64,000 nt of DNA from Zavarzinella formosa DSM 19928 (GTDB lineage: Bacteria; Planctomycetota; Planctomycetia; Gemmatales; Gemmataceae), in assembly GCF_000255705.1 (NCBI RefSeq), contig NZ_JH636440.1, forward strand, positions 457,115 through 521,114, given 5' to 3'. Both the position numbers and the translations under genes were made by a program. The notes under the pieces are model-generated. The model did not search any database and was not told where the DNA came from. It was given only the letters and a program-made list of their open reading frames with translations. This document shows positions 24,534 to 33,774 of the stretch, piece by piece; position 1 is the stretch's first letter, and the number at the start of each line of letters is the position of its first letter.

Positions 24534-26819
24534 TTATTCGCCGACGACGCGAAGTTGCAGGGTTTCCTTCCCCAGCGCCTTTTGCATTTCGAGCGGCCAC
24601 GCCCATGCCTCGCGGGCGGCGTCATCCTTCACATACAGTTTAACATTCTTCGGGTGCGCGAGGGCCAGAGCTTGAGGAATGTCCAGATGCCGCCAGGCGT
24701 TCAGCATCGGCGGGGCGGTTTTGTAAGTCGGGGCAAGCTGCCAAAGATCTAGTCGGGCCACGGTCGGCTCGAAAATCCCCGCGAATAGCGCAACCGTGGC
24801 CATGTCCCCCTTGCCCTGCAACCATAACGGGGCTTCCTTCGCTTCGCCGAGTTTACCCAATGTTTGAAAGGCCCGGCGAACGTCCCAAACTTGCTGGCCT
24901 TCCCAAGTTTGCCCGATGAGGGCGAAGCGTCGGCGATATTGAATCTCATCCCGGTTGCCGGCTTCCGCGAATCGTGTCGGCCCGATGCCTCGGGGGCACA
25001 CGGCCGCGAACGACCATTTCATCTTCTCCATCACCGCTTTGTTCTGTTTGAATTTGGCCTCGTCCCGTTTGATGGGCGTCGAAACCTTCAGCACATCGGT
25101 GAATTCCGATCCCAAGTCGGCGCACCATGTTTTCCAATCGGCTTCGCCAAGCGCGTTCAAAACCACCAGCGAAGGTTTGTCGGTCGTGGCGGCGGTCATC
25201 AGCCACAGTCGCAGTTCCACGCCGGTTTCGCTGGTGAAGTCCCACGCCCGCAAGCGGATGCCATCGTGCGTCTTGTCCCCGGCGGGTTTGAGGGCCAAAT
25301 CAGTTTCCTTCGGCCAGTTGCGGAAGGTGTGTTCCTTCAACTCTTTCAACATCTCTTCCCGCTTGGCGGGCCACCATTGGCGAATCACCTCCGGCGATTT
25401 CGGCAACTCAATGCTCGATGTGGCGACGAAGGTTTCCTGAATCGTCGTGTTGCGTTGGTCCTCCGGGATTTTCGCAAACACTTTGAGTTGGGCCGGCTCG
25501 AATTTCGGGGTTGCCGGGTTGGGGTCCGTCACTTCGGCGTTGTCGTTCTTCAGCCAGCGGTTGAGCCAGCGAAACGCCCCGGCCCGTAGTTCCGGCGTGT
25601 CCGTGTGCGGACCTTTGGTTTCCAACAGGGCGAATTTCTCCCCGGCTCCGTAAAGTTCGTAGATTTTGCGAGTCTTCTCGGCCAGCCGACGATAACCGGC
25701 CACGGGGAAGATATCATCCGCGTCGCTGTTGCCGAGCAGCACCGGCCGGGGGGCGATCATCGCGGCCAGCGTGGCGAAGTCCCATCGGTAAGTGTTCACC
25801 ATGAACATGCAGTCGCAATGCCCGGCGATCACCCCTTTTTCCAACCGGCCGGGGTAACCCTCCAACAGATGGGCCTGCAAGTCCGCGATGCCCGCGACCG
25901 GGATGGCGCAGGCCACCCGTTCGTCTGTCGCGGCGATCCACCATGAATAAGCCCCGCCGCCGGATCGGCCGGTGACGCCGATTCGCTTCGTGTCCACTTC
26001 CGGGCGGGTTTCAAGATAGTCGAGCGCCCGCATCGCGTTCCAGCACTCGACCCCAGCGGGCGTGTGGCCCAAGCCCTGCCACCACCATTGGCCGAGTTGA
26101 TGCGTCCCGTGGTGGAACCCCTGAATCTCCGCGAGTTGTAGTGTGTCAATTACCATGCACACATAACCATGCTCGGCCAGCCAGGTCGGATGATGCTGGT
26201 AAAAGACCTTGCTGCCGAAACTGACGCCGTCTTTGACGACGTTGCCATGTCCGCACACATACAGCACCGTCGGGGCCTTTTGCGGCGCGGGCTTGGGAAG
26301 GTACAGATTGGCCATCACATACAGGCCGGGCTTCGACTGGAAATATAGTTTCTCCACCGTGAATTTGGGCGAATCAATCTTCCCGGTGATGACGGGTTTC
26401 AATTCTGTCCGGGGCGGCAATGGCCACAGCCCGAGCATGTCAAGCAATTGCCGCTTGTGTTCCGGCCGGGCCTTCTCCCATTCCTCTTTGGTCTTGTAGC
26501 CCGTCAGGGTTGTGTCTTGGATTTCCTTCACTTGCTGTCGGAAGTAACCCCGAATGGTCGCTTCGCCGGGGAACACGGCGGGTTCCTTTTTGGGTTCGAC
26601 CTTGGGCGTTTCTTTCTTGGGTTCAGTCTTCGGCGGCTCGGCCTTGGGCGCCTCTTTCTTGGGTTCAATCTTCGGCGGCTCGGCTTTTGGCAGTTCTTTC
26701 TTGGGTTCGGCCTTCGGCGGCTCAGCTTTCGGTGCTTCCTTTTTTGGCTCGGTCTTCGGCGGGTCGGCCGCGAGGGCCAGGAACGGAATCAAGATGGTAA
26801 ACGCCAGCACGACACGCAT
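24534..26819 (-). CDS. Secreted alpha/beta-hydrolase (acetyl xylan esterase-like) with KPE-rich linker
   Basis: A 761-residue exported protein. A signal peptide (MRVVLAFTILIPFLALAA) is followed by about 70 residues of tandem PKxEPPKxEPKKE repeats, probably a cell-wall or periplasm spacer. The first catalytic domain has an acetyl-esterase/prolyl-oligopeptidase-type serine elbow (RIGVTGRSGGGAYSWWIAA) and a later Asp/His region (LGNSDADDIFPVAGYRRL, ETKGPHTDT). A second hydrolase-like half (ELRLWLMTAATTDKPSLVVLN) lacks a clear nucleophile. The ATG at 26819 gives a proper signal peptide; upstream in-frame codons are not plausible. Likely substrate is an ester of a polysaccharide. Confidence 0.75.
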   Translation of the reverse strand: MRVVLAFTILIPFLALAADPPKTEPKKEAPKAEPPKAEPKKELPKAEPPKIEPKKEAPKAEPPKTEPKKETPKVEPKKEPAVFPGEATIRGYFRQQVKEIQDTTLTGYKTKEEWEKARPEHKRQLLDMLGLWPLPPRTELKPVITGKIDSPKFTVEKLYFQSKPGLYVMANLYLPKPAPQKAPTVLYVCGHGNVVKDGVSFGSKVFYQHHPTWLAEHGYVCMVIDTLQLAEIQGFHHGTHQLGQWWWQGLGHTPAGVECWNAMRALDYLETRPEVDTKRIGVTGRSGGGAYSWWIAATDERVACAIPVAGIADLQAHLLEGYPGRLEKGVIAGHCDCMFMVNTYRWDFATLAAMIAPRPVLLGNSDADDIFPVAGYRRLAEKTRKIYELYGAGEKFALLETKGPHTDTPELRAGAFRWLNRWLKNDNAEVTDPNPATPKFEPAQLKVFAKIPEDQRNTTIQETFVATSSIELPKSPEVIRQWWPAKREEMLKELKEHTFRNWPKETDLALKPAGDKTHDGIRLRAWDFTSETGVELRLWLMTAATTDKPSLVVLNALGEADWKTWCADLGSEFTDVLKVSTPIKRDEAKFKQNKAVMEKMKWSFAAVCPRGIGPTRFAEAGNRDEIQYRRRFALIGQTWEGQQVWDVRRAFQTLGKLGEAKEAPLWLQGKGDMATVALFAGIFEPTVARLDLWQLAPTYKTAPPMLNAWRHLDIPQALALAHPKNVKLYVKDDAAREAWAWPLEMQKALGKETLQLRVVGE

Positions 26820-26974
26820 GAGAACTCCCTGATGAAATGCACGCAAGCGGAGAAAAAGTTGTACCACGGCGAGGCCGGGAGGCGGAGAGAAAAATGAGGG
26901 AAGCAAATGCGCAAACGCCAAAACCGCCGGAGGTCCGGCGGTGGCGTGGAAGATGCGAATGTAGTCCGTTGAAA

Positions 26975-27751
26975 TCAGGCGCTGAACTCGGGCCGGCGGC
27001 GGTTGAGTTGCGCTTGCAGGCGGGCGACGATGCTGGAGTGCATCTGGCTGACGCGGGATTCGCTCAGGTCGAGCGTGGCCCCGATCTCTTTCATCGTCAT
27101 GTCCTCATAGTAGTAGAGGATGATGATGAGGCGTTCGTTGCGGTTGAGGCCCTTGGTCACCAGGCGCATCAGGTCGCCGTTTTGGATGCGGTGGGTCGGG
27201 TCTTCGGACTTTTTGTCCTCGAGGATGTCGATCTCGCGAACATCCTTGTAACTGTCCGTTTCGTACCACTTCTTGTTCAGGCTCACGAGGCCGACGGCCG
27301 TGGCCTCGCCGACGTGGGTGCCCAGCTGCTCAATGGGGACTCCCAGAACCTCGGACAGTTCATCCGGGCGAGGCGGCCGACCGAGCTTGGCTTCGAGGGC
27401 CTTGCGGGCCGCTTCCATTTTGGAGGCCTTCGCCCGGACAAGCCGGGGAACCCAGTCCATTGTGCGCAGTTCGTCGAGCATGGCCCCGCGAATACGCGGG
27501 ACGCAATAGGTCTCGAACTTCACGCCGCGGTTCAAGTCGAAGGCGTCGATGGCGTCCAGCAGCCCGAACGTGCCGGAGCTGATGAGATCGTCCAGTTCCA
27601 CGCCATCGGGCAATCGGGCCCAGATGCGTTCGGCGTTGTACTTCACCAGCGACAGGTAACGCTCAACCAGCCGGTTGCGATACTCGACGTTCCCGGTTTC
27701 CCGGTACAACTGCCAAACCTGCGGAATATCCAAGTTTACCTGCGTCACCAT
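26975..27751 (-). CDS. FliA/WhiG-type alternative sigma factor
   Basis: A 258-residue sigma factor of the group 3 (sigma-28) type. Region 2 is NAERIWARLPDGVELDDLIS, SGTFGLLDAIDAFDL and the FETYCVPRIRGAMLDELR motif characteristic of FliA/WhiG; region 3 follows (LGRPPRPDELSEVLGVP) and region 4 is IGATLDLSESRVSQMHSSIV. Sigma-28 proteins usually drive flagellar, chemotaxis or developmental genes, but no flagellar gene is nearby. It is not an ECF factor, since regions 3 and 4 are complete. The gene stands alone with a 155-bp gap after it. Confidence 0.92.
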   Translation of the reverse strand: MVTQVNLDIPQVWQLYRETGNVEYRNRLVERYLSLVKYNAERIWARLPDGVELDDLISSGTFGLLDAIDAFDLNRGVKFETYCVPRIRGAMLDELRTMDWVPRLVRAKASKMEAARKALEAKLGRPPRPDELSEVLGVPIEQLGTHVGEATAVGLVSLNKKWYETDSYKDVREIDILEDKKSEDPTHRIQNGDLMRLVTKGLNRNERLIIILYYYEDMTMKEIGATLDLSESRVSQMHSSIVARLQAQLNRRRPEFSA

Positions 27752-28440
27752 TCGGATCCCTCCCTGTTGATTGGAAGTGACCCGCCGAGACCAAGTCGTC
27801 CGTGCTGAATGCCAGCCCGGCTCCCCCGACTTGATGCGACCCGCAAGTGAACTGACTGAGTCAATTCGAGACGATTCGATGCGAAGTACCCGTCAACCCG
27901 CGCGGCCATTCGTCTCCCCCGACGAATCGGCCCCGTGGCGCGTCCATGCGTGTGTTGCGGAAATCCCCCGTGTTCACCGAGTCGCCCATGCGGGCGGCGT
28001 GTCAACCCTCCAAACTCCGATGGCACAAGGCGAAGTGTGCCGTACATCCCCACATCGACTTGCCACTACTGAGGTCTGAAACGAAATTTTTTCAAAAATC
28101 GTCTCGCGTCTCCCGGTCCTGACAGGCACAACCCGGATCGCCGGATCGTGTCTGTGTGGCAGACCGGTCGGCATCGGCAAGAACCACTTCCCCAAGCGGT
28201 TTTCGCCGACACATCAACTGACAACCTCGCAACGGCCTTCCGATGCAGGAATGTGAGCGGGGGAATAACTCGCCCCGTGATGCTTGTCGAGGGAAATAAG
28301 TTCAAATCGTGAGAAACAGTCGGCCAATTAATTTGACTGGCCGGGGAATTGTGAAGACGGGCAAAGATAGCCAAAAAGGATTCGACGGTTCGGCGAACCA
28401 CCTAATACCCGATCTTCACAGGCTCCGCTAAGATACCCCG
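27752..28440. other. Gene-free divergent intergenic region
   Basis: This 689-bp gap separates the WhiG/FliA-type sigma gene (minus) from yidC (plus) and must hold promoters for both. Open frames here (for example 27771-28079) have no recognisable protein pattern and unconvincing composition. I see no tRNA, riboswitch or long inverted repeat, which is unusual for this window. Confidence 0.5.
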
Positions 28441-30900
28441 ATGCAACCACGCAACCGTTTCGCCTTCGTTTACCTCATCATCGGCGCCGCCGTTTTGATT
28501 GGCTGGCCGTTCATCCAGAACGCCATCTGGCCTCCTCCCCCGAAAAAACCGGCCGAGCGTGAGCTGGCCGCATTTGCCGGGGGCGGGCTGATTGACACGG
28601 CCATCCGCATCGAGGCGCCTGCTTTGGAGCAACAAGAGCAGGAGCGGAAATACATCATGCGAGGCCGCCAGGAGGCGGTCATGTCGGTCGTCGGCGGGAT
28701 GGCGGCCCCCACATCACCCGTCGTCAATCTGCCGCGCGTTCCGTTGTTTGAATACCGTGAGACGGTCTTGTTCGTCACCGGCGGGTTGCTGGCCGCGATG
28801 CCTGCCGATGATCGGCCGCTGTCTCAAATGCCCGTCGCCAACCGTTTCCAACTGCACGCGCCCAAGCCGGCCGACCAGCCGGAATTGGTTCCCTTGGGGC
28901 ACTCCGAGAACACCTATCATCTGCGGGTGATGCTCAACACGAAGGGGGCCTCCATCCAGCAAGTGGTGCTGGCCCGCTTCCAACATGCCGACCGGGAAGG
29001 ATTGCCTGTCACGGAGGCCGACGGTTCCAAGAAGCCGTTGCACCTGATCCCCGGCGTGCGCGTTCCCCGGATGCCCACCATCCGCGAGCAACGGCAGGTT
29101 CCCGTGCCGGAACTGGTGCCCGGCAAGATTCCCCGGTTCACGGATTATCTGGAACATCCCTCCTATGTGATGTACCACTACGAAAAAGCTTCTGACGACC
29201 ACCCGGTGAACACCCTCGGGGAACGCAACTGGAAGATTGTTGACAATACCACGTCCTCCGATGGCTCCGTGCAAACTGTTTCCTTCGAGACGGAACTGGG
29301 CGAGCCGCACTATGTGAAGATCACCAAGACTTACACGTTGAAGCGGGATGAATATCACGTTGGTCTCAACGTAACACTGACGCCCTCCGGACGCCCCGAG
29401 GGCGTTCGCTCGGAAGGTTTCCGTTATCAGATCGACGGACCCAAGGGGATTCCCCTCGAAGGCGAATGGTACGCGACCACCCATCGTCAGGGCGTCGTCG
29501 GTTGGGTGGACACGAGGGATAACGCGACGCGGTCTCTGGAAGACATCCGGGAAGTTCGCCTCACCGAGGGAAGCGACCGGCTGGTGGGCAAGGACACCAA
29601 GCCGATCCGCTATGCCGGGTTGATGGTGCAGTATTTCGCCTCCGTGCTGGCCCTGGACAATGTCCAACCCGCCGGACAGAAGCCGGATTACATCGAATAC
29701 ATTCGCTTCACTCCCCAAGGGCCGACGAACAAGGGCAAGGAATTTCTCGACGACATGACCTTCCGGGCCATCAGCAAGGCCGTTGACGCGGCGGTTCCGG
29801 TCAGCCACTCCTATGTGCTGTATCAAGGGCCGGTGAAGGTTCGGTTGTTGAAGCAACTCAAGGGTGCGGAAGCCGTCCCCGAGGAGACGGTGGAGCGTTA
29901 CAAGGACGCCCTGCACCTCAGCACGCTGACCGACGCCCCGATGCCGAACTTCTTGGGCCGCTTCGCCAACGCGATTTTCTGGACTGACTTGGTGATCGTG
30001 TTCACGAACATCGTGCATTCGCTGCTCGGCGTTCTCACGGGCATCATCCCGAGTCTTGGCATTTGCATCATCGTCATCACCGTCTTCGTCCGGGGGATGT
30101 TGCACCCGTTCAGCCGGCGGCAATCGATCAATGCCAAGATCATGCAAGAGAAACAGGCCAAAGTGGCTCCGGAGATGAAGAAGCTCACGGAGAAGTACGG
30201 CAACGATTACAACCGCCTCAATGTCGAGAAGATGAAGCTCTACCGCGAGCATGGCATCAATCCGGCGGCAGCCTTCGGCGGCTGTTTCTTGCTGCTGGCC
30301 CAAATGCCGATTTTCATGGGGCTGTATTATGCCCTCCAAGAGAGCGTGTTCTTCCGGTTGGAGCCCTTCCTCTGGCTGCCCAACCTCGCGGCCCCGGACA
30401 TGCTGATTTGGTGGACGGAGAAGATCCCGTTCATCAGTTCGCCGGAAGACTTGGGTTCGACGTTCTACCTCGGGCCGTATTTCAACCTGCTGCCGATGGT
30501 GGCCGTCGGGCTGATGATGTACACGCAGTCGAAGATGATGCCGAAGACGGACGATCCGCAGATGCAAATGCAGCAGAAGACCATGAAGTTCATGATGGTC
30601 TTCATGGCGTTCTTCTTCTACAAGGTGGCGGCCGGGTTGTGCATCTACTTCATCATGTCCAGCGTGTGGGGGATGATCGAACGGCGGCTCATCAAAAATG
30701 TCAAACTGCCAACCTCGGAACCCAAGGGAACCAGCCCGGCCGACAAGCCGAAACCGGAGGCCCCCAAGGGCTGGCTTGGTCGCAAAAAGGCCGAGTTGAA
30801 GACCCGCTGGGAACAATTGCTGGAGGAAGCCCAAAAGCAACAACAGGTGACCAAGGAACCACAGAAGCCTGCCGGGAATCCGCGGAAAAAGAAAAAGTAA
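28441..30900 (+). CDS. yidC: Membrane protein insertase YidC
   Basis: YidC (Oxa1/Alb3 family) inserts proteins into the inner membrane with or without SecYEG. The 819-residue product has the Gram-negative layout: N-terminal helix (FAFVYLIIGAAVLIGWPFI), a large periplasmic beta domain (about 60-500), then five membrane segments in the catalytic core (FWTDLVIVFTNIVHSLLGVL, IIVITVFVRGMLHPFSRRQS, GCFLLLAQMPIFMGLYYAL, FNLLPMVAVGLMMYTQSKMM, FMMVFMAFFFYKVAAGLCIY). The hydrophilic-groove Arg is in VRGMLHPFSRR. The C-terminal tail is Lys-rich, as expected for ribosome contact, and longer than usual. It is not next to rnpA/rpmH here. Confidence 0.96.
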   Translation: MQPRNRFAFVYLIIGAAVLIGWPFIQNAIWPPPPKKPAERELAAFAGGGLIDTAIRIEAPALEQQEQERKYIMRGRQEAVMSVVGGMAAPTSPVVNLPRVPLFEYRETVLFVTGGLLAAMPADDRPLSQMPVANRFQLHAPKPADQPELVPLGHSENTYHLRVMLNTKGASIQQVVLARFQHADREGLPVTEADGSKKPLHLIPGVRVPRMPTIREQRQVPVPELVPGKIPRFTDYLEHPSYVMYHYEKASDDHPVNTLGERNWKIVDNTTSSDGSVQTVSFETELGEPHYVKITKTYTLKRDEYHVGLNVTLTPSGRPEGVRSEGFRYQIDGPKGIPLEGEWYATTHRQGVVGWVDTRDNATRSLEDIREVRLTEGSDRLVGKDTKPIRYAGLMVQYFASVLALDNVQPAGQKPDYIEYIRFTPQGPTNKGKEFLDDMTFRAISKAVDAAVPVSHSYVLYQGPVKVRLLKQLKGAEAVPEETVERYKDALHLSTLTDAPMPNFLGRFANAIFWTDLVIVFTNIVHSLLGVLTGIIPSLGICIIVITVFVRGMLHPFSRRQSINAKIMQEKQAKVAPEMKKLTEKYGNDYNRLNVEKMKLYREHGINPAAAFGGCFLLLAQMPIFMGLYYALQESVFFRLEPFLWLPNLAAPDMLIWWTEKIPFISSPEDLGSTFYLGPYFNLLPMVAVGLMMYTQSKMMPKTDDPQMQMQQKTMKFMMVFMAFFFYKVAAGLCIYFIMSSVWGMIERRLIKNVKLPTSEPKGTSPADKPKPEAPKGWLGRKKAELKTRWEQLLEEAQKQQQVTKEPQKPAGNPRKKKK

Positions 30901-30915
30901 GCGTCAGGGAATGAC

Positions 30916-31122
30916 TAATACCGAATCGCTTTGATCACTGACGAAAGGTTAAAGTCAAGACCCCCTCCGGCTCCCCCTTGCCAAGGGGGAGAGCAAAACC
31001 GGCCTCTCTTCCGAGGCTGATGGTTTTGGCAGAGACCGGATTTCCTCTCCCCCTTGGCAAGGGGGAGCCGGAGGGGGTCTCCGAGGCTTCACCTTGGATG
31101 TTAATCAATGTGATTCGGTATA
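30916..31122. repeat. Palindromic element with perfect 36-bp inner arms and ACCGAATC outer ends
   Basis: Arms 30958-30993 and 31045-31080 are exact reverse complements. A second inner pair (CAAAACC/GGTTTTG) sits in the loop. Outer ends TACCGAATC (30919-30927) and GATTCGGTA (31112-31120) also pair. It lies downstream of yidC. Confidence 0.85.
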
Positions 31123-31344
31123 ACTCGTGAATGACCAGTGACCACTGACCGGCGTCAAAGCGGAGTTTAATTAGTGGTTTCGGCCATTCATGAAGGTTTG
31201 GGGAAGGGGCCTCGTGGCCATCGCAATTTCATTGTGTCGATTGGGAATGCTCGATAGCTTTGGGGATAGTTCTCGCCACCGGCAGCCTTCCGGTCTGATC
31301 TGACCGGTCGCCTGATGGCGATGCCCGTCACCCCCGGAGCAGCC

Positions 31345-32625
31345 ATGTTAAAACCCTTTTGCAACGCTCTGCTGTCATTGGCCCTTTTCGCCGCCCAAGG
31401 GGCGGCCCTCCCCCGTCTGCCGGAGGCAAAACCGGCCGGCCCGACGGAACTGCATGTGGTGGCCGTCAACGAAGTTGATCGCAAGGCCGCCAATCCGACG
31501 GCGAGCGTCAAGGTGGACCGGCCGGGTGTCGAGGTCACGCTCGTCCTCAGCGGTTATAACCCGGTCACTTGGGATGTGACCGCCACTCCCAAAACCATCA
31601 TCAAAAAAGTCATTCTTGCCGGGTATCACGGCCAGGCGGCCAATGTGCCGAACGGGACCGAAGTGGTCAAGTATTTCCACGAGGGCCGGGATGAAAAGCC
31701 GTATTTGTATCTGCACTATAAGCTGGACTCCCCGCGATTTCGCCCGTCCGTCCAGGCGATTCATGAGCTGACCGGCCAGGAAATCAGGAGTTTTCAAGGG
31801 GTTTACAGCTTCAAACCTGCTTTCCCTTTTTTGGTGGACGCCATCCAGGATGAACCAAGGCTGTCCTCCGTCTATCCCACACTGTCGCGGGCGGCCGAGA
31901 TTCCGAAGGTCAAATTTCAAGCTGTTCATCTCGTCGCAACGGGCGGCCATGAGACAGCCGGATCGTTGGGGGATTTCACCCAAGACGGCCCGGTTCGAGC
32001 CACGTTCAAGCCGCTCCCCGGCAGGCTTGTCCGGCTGGTTTTCGACCCCAAGGGGAAGAAGCATTACGGGATGACCGCGCACGACATCCATGAGGCGGAC
32101 TTGGAGAAGCGAACAAGCGTCAAACTGACGCCTACTCCGGGGACGGTGAACATTGGCTCGCTCCGCGCAATGGCCTTTGACACCAAGCGGGAGCGGCTGT
32201 TGGTGGTCGCCAACAGAACCATTTGCGAGTATGTTCCAGCCACCGGGAAGTGGGGGGCGGTGGCCGAATTGCCCCGGTTGACCGAACTGACCGGACTGGC
32301 CTACCACCCGAAGGATGACATGCTGTATGGTCTCGGGCAAGAATTTGCCGGATCGGATGACGGAGGACGCCCGGTCTTGTACCAAATGAGCGCCCAAGGG
32401 GCGATTTTGAAATCAACGCGGATGCCCGCGCCAATGTTTCCCGGAGTAATCGGCCGTATCGGGTTCGAGAACCGCGCTCAACTGATCAGCGCCGGCGACC
32501 ATCTGGCGGTGTTAATCGGCGGGGCGCCTTCGCGAGATGAAAACGGCCGGCCGGGGAAAGCCGAATCGTTCCTGTTCTTGATTGACCCGGCGACGGAGAA
32601 GGTCACGCTCGCGTGGAAGCAATAG
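31345..32625 (+). CDS. Secreted protein with propeller-like C-terminal half
   Basis: A 426-residue exported protein (signal peptide MLKPFCNALLSLALFAAQGA). The N-terminal half begins with ELHVVAVNEVDRK and has a segment on sugar-less beta structure (VEVTLVLSGYNPVTWDV); the second half has motifs seen in six-bladed propellers or SMP-30-like domains (LRAMAFDTKRERLLVVANRT, ELTGLAYHPKDDMLYGLGQE). I do not recognise a named family for the whole. ATG 31345 was chosen for its signal peptide over 31315. It may share a transcript with PhzF 70 bp downstream. Confidence 0.6.
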   Translation: MLKPFCNALLSLALFAAQGAALPRLPEAKPAGPTELHVVAVNEVDRKAANPTASVKVDRPGVEVTLVLSGYNPVTWDVTATPKTIIKKVILAGYHGQAANVPNGTEVVKYFHEGRDEKPYLYLHYKLDSPRFRPSVQAIHELTGQEIRSFQGVYSFKPAFPFLVDAIQDEPRLSSVYPTLSRAAEIPKVKFQAVHLVATGGHETAGSLGDFTQDGPVRATFKPLPGRLVRLVFDPKGKKHYGMTAHDIHEADLEKRTSVKLTPTPGTVNIGSLRAMAFDTKRERLLVVANRTICEYVPATGKWGAVAELPRLTELTGLAYHPKDDMLYGLGQEFAGSDDGGRPVLYQMSAQGAILKSTRMPAPMFPGVIGRIGFENRAQLISAGDHLAVLIGGAPSRDENGRPGKAESFLFLIDPATEKVTLAWKQ

Positions 32626-32695
32626 ATTTGTTGAGCGATTCGGCGGGCCTGTTACGGGCCGGGCGAACGATATCGAGTGTGTGAGGATGAGCCGC

Positions 32696-33577
32696 ATGGT
32701 TCGTGTTCTTCATGTTGATGCTTTTTCGACGACACCGCGCATGGGGAATCCGGCCGGGGTGGTCTTGGATGCCTCCGGGCTTGATGACGAGGCGATGCAA
32801 CATGTCGCGCGGGAGGTTGGGTTCAACGAGACGGCGTTTGTCCTTCCCTCGGCTCGCGGGGATCTTCGCCTCCGGTATTTCACTCCCGGCCATGAAGTCA
32901 ATTTGTGCGGTCACGCCACGGTGGCCAGTTTTGTCGCCCTGCACCATCACGGGCTGTTGCCCCGGCCGGTTCCGTGCCGGCTCATGCTGGAAACGCTGGC
33001 CGGGATGCTTCCCATTGTTCTTGAAATCGACCCGGTCGGCCAGTTGATGGTGACGATGACACAGGCCCCGGCGCAATTCGTCGAATTTCAAGGAAACCGG
33101 GCGAAATTGGCCCGATCCCTTGGCGTGGAGGAGGCCGATTTCGACCCGGAGTTGCCGGTCGTTTACGGCAGCACCGGTCTTTGGACGCTGGTGGTCCCGG
33201 TGCGAACGCTCGCGGCGATTCGGCGGATGATCCCGCGAAACGCCGAGTTCCCCGATGTGCTGGCCGAGATGCCGACGGCCTCGGTCCACCCCTTCTGCCG
33301 CGAGGTCATCGACCCGCAATCCCATCTTCATGCCCGGCATTTCTCGTCTCCCCGTTCGGGAACGACGGAAGACCCCGTGACCGGGACGGCCTCCGGGGTG
33401 CTGGGGGCTTACTACCGAAAGTTCATCGGTTCGCCGCCGTCGCCGCTGGTGGTGGAGCAAGGGCAAGAAGTCGGCCGCGATGGCCGGGTGTTGGTGTGGA
33501 CAGACCAGCGCGGCGAAATGTGTGAAGTGCGAATCGCCGGAGCGGGCTGTCTTGTGGGTGAGCAGATAGTTGATTGA
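32696..33577 (+). CDS. PhzF-family isomerase-like protein
   Basis: PhzF proteins have the diaminopimelate epimerase fold and use a conserved Glu to move protons; PhzF itself acts in phenazine synthesis, but most family members have unknown substrates. The 293-residue product shows VDAFSTTPRMGNPAGVVL, the catalytic FNETAFVLP, the substrate pocket HEVNLCGHATVA and DPVTGTASGVLGAY. No phenazine genes are near, so the specific role is open. The start could be ATG 32687 or 32696; the second has GAGGAT at better spacing. Confidence 0.9.
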   Translation: MVRVLHVDAFSTTPRMGNPAGVVLDASGLDDEAMQHVAREVGFNETAFVLPSARGDLRLRYFTPGHEVNLCGHATVASFVALHHHGLLPRPVPCRLMLETLAGMLPIVLEIDPVGQLMVTMTQAPAQFVEFQGNRAKLARSLGVEEADFDPELPVVYGSTGLWTLVVPVRTLAAIRRMIPRNAEFPDVLAEMPTASVHPFCREVIDPQSHLHARHFSSPRSGTTEDPVTGTASGVLGAYYRKFIGSPPSPLVVEQGQEVGRDGRVLVWTDQRGEMCEVRIAGAGCLVGEQIVD

Positions 33578-33582
33578 GAGGA

Positions 33583-33774
33583 GAAGAGAAGAGGAATGAA
33601 GAGAAGAGTTCTCGCAAAGTACGCAAAGGGGACGCAAAGTTCGCCAAGAGTCGACGAAATAAATGATGACTCCGGGGCCGGATGATTCGAGAACCATTTT
33701 TCATTGACTCTGGCGAACTTTGCGTCCCCTTTGCGTACTTTGCGAGAACTCTTCTCTTCATTCCTCTTCTCTTC
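33583..33774. repeat. Perfect 64-bp inverted repeat, CAAAG-type
   Basis: Arms 33583-33646 and 33711-33774 are exact reverse complements of 64 bp with a 64-bp loop, the longest perfect arms in the window. The arms contain spaced CAAAG words (CGCAAAGTACGCAAAG). It lies between convergent genes and the right arm includes two bases of the stop codon of the Tat-exported protein (stop at 33773-33775). Confidence 0.95.

Noticed and set aside
28714-30843. 709-codon open frame on the strand opposite yidC
   Set aside because: It lies wholly inside yidC, has no family pattern and is rich in His/Arg/Leu as expected for the antisense of a GC-rich gene.
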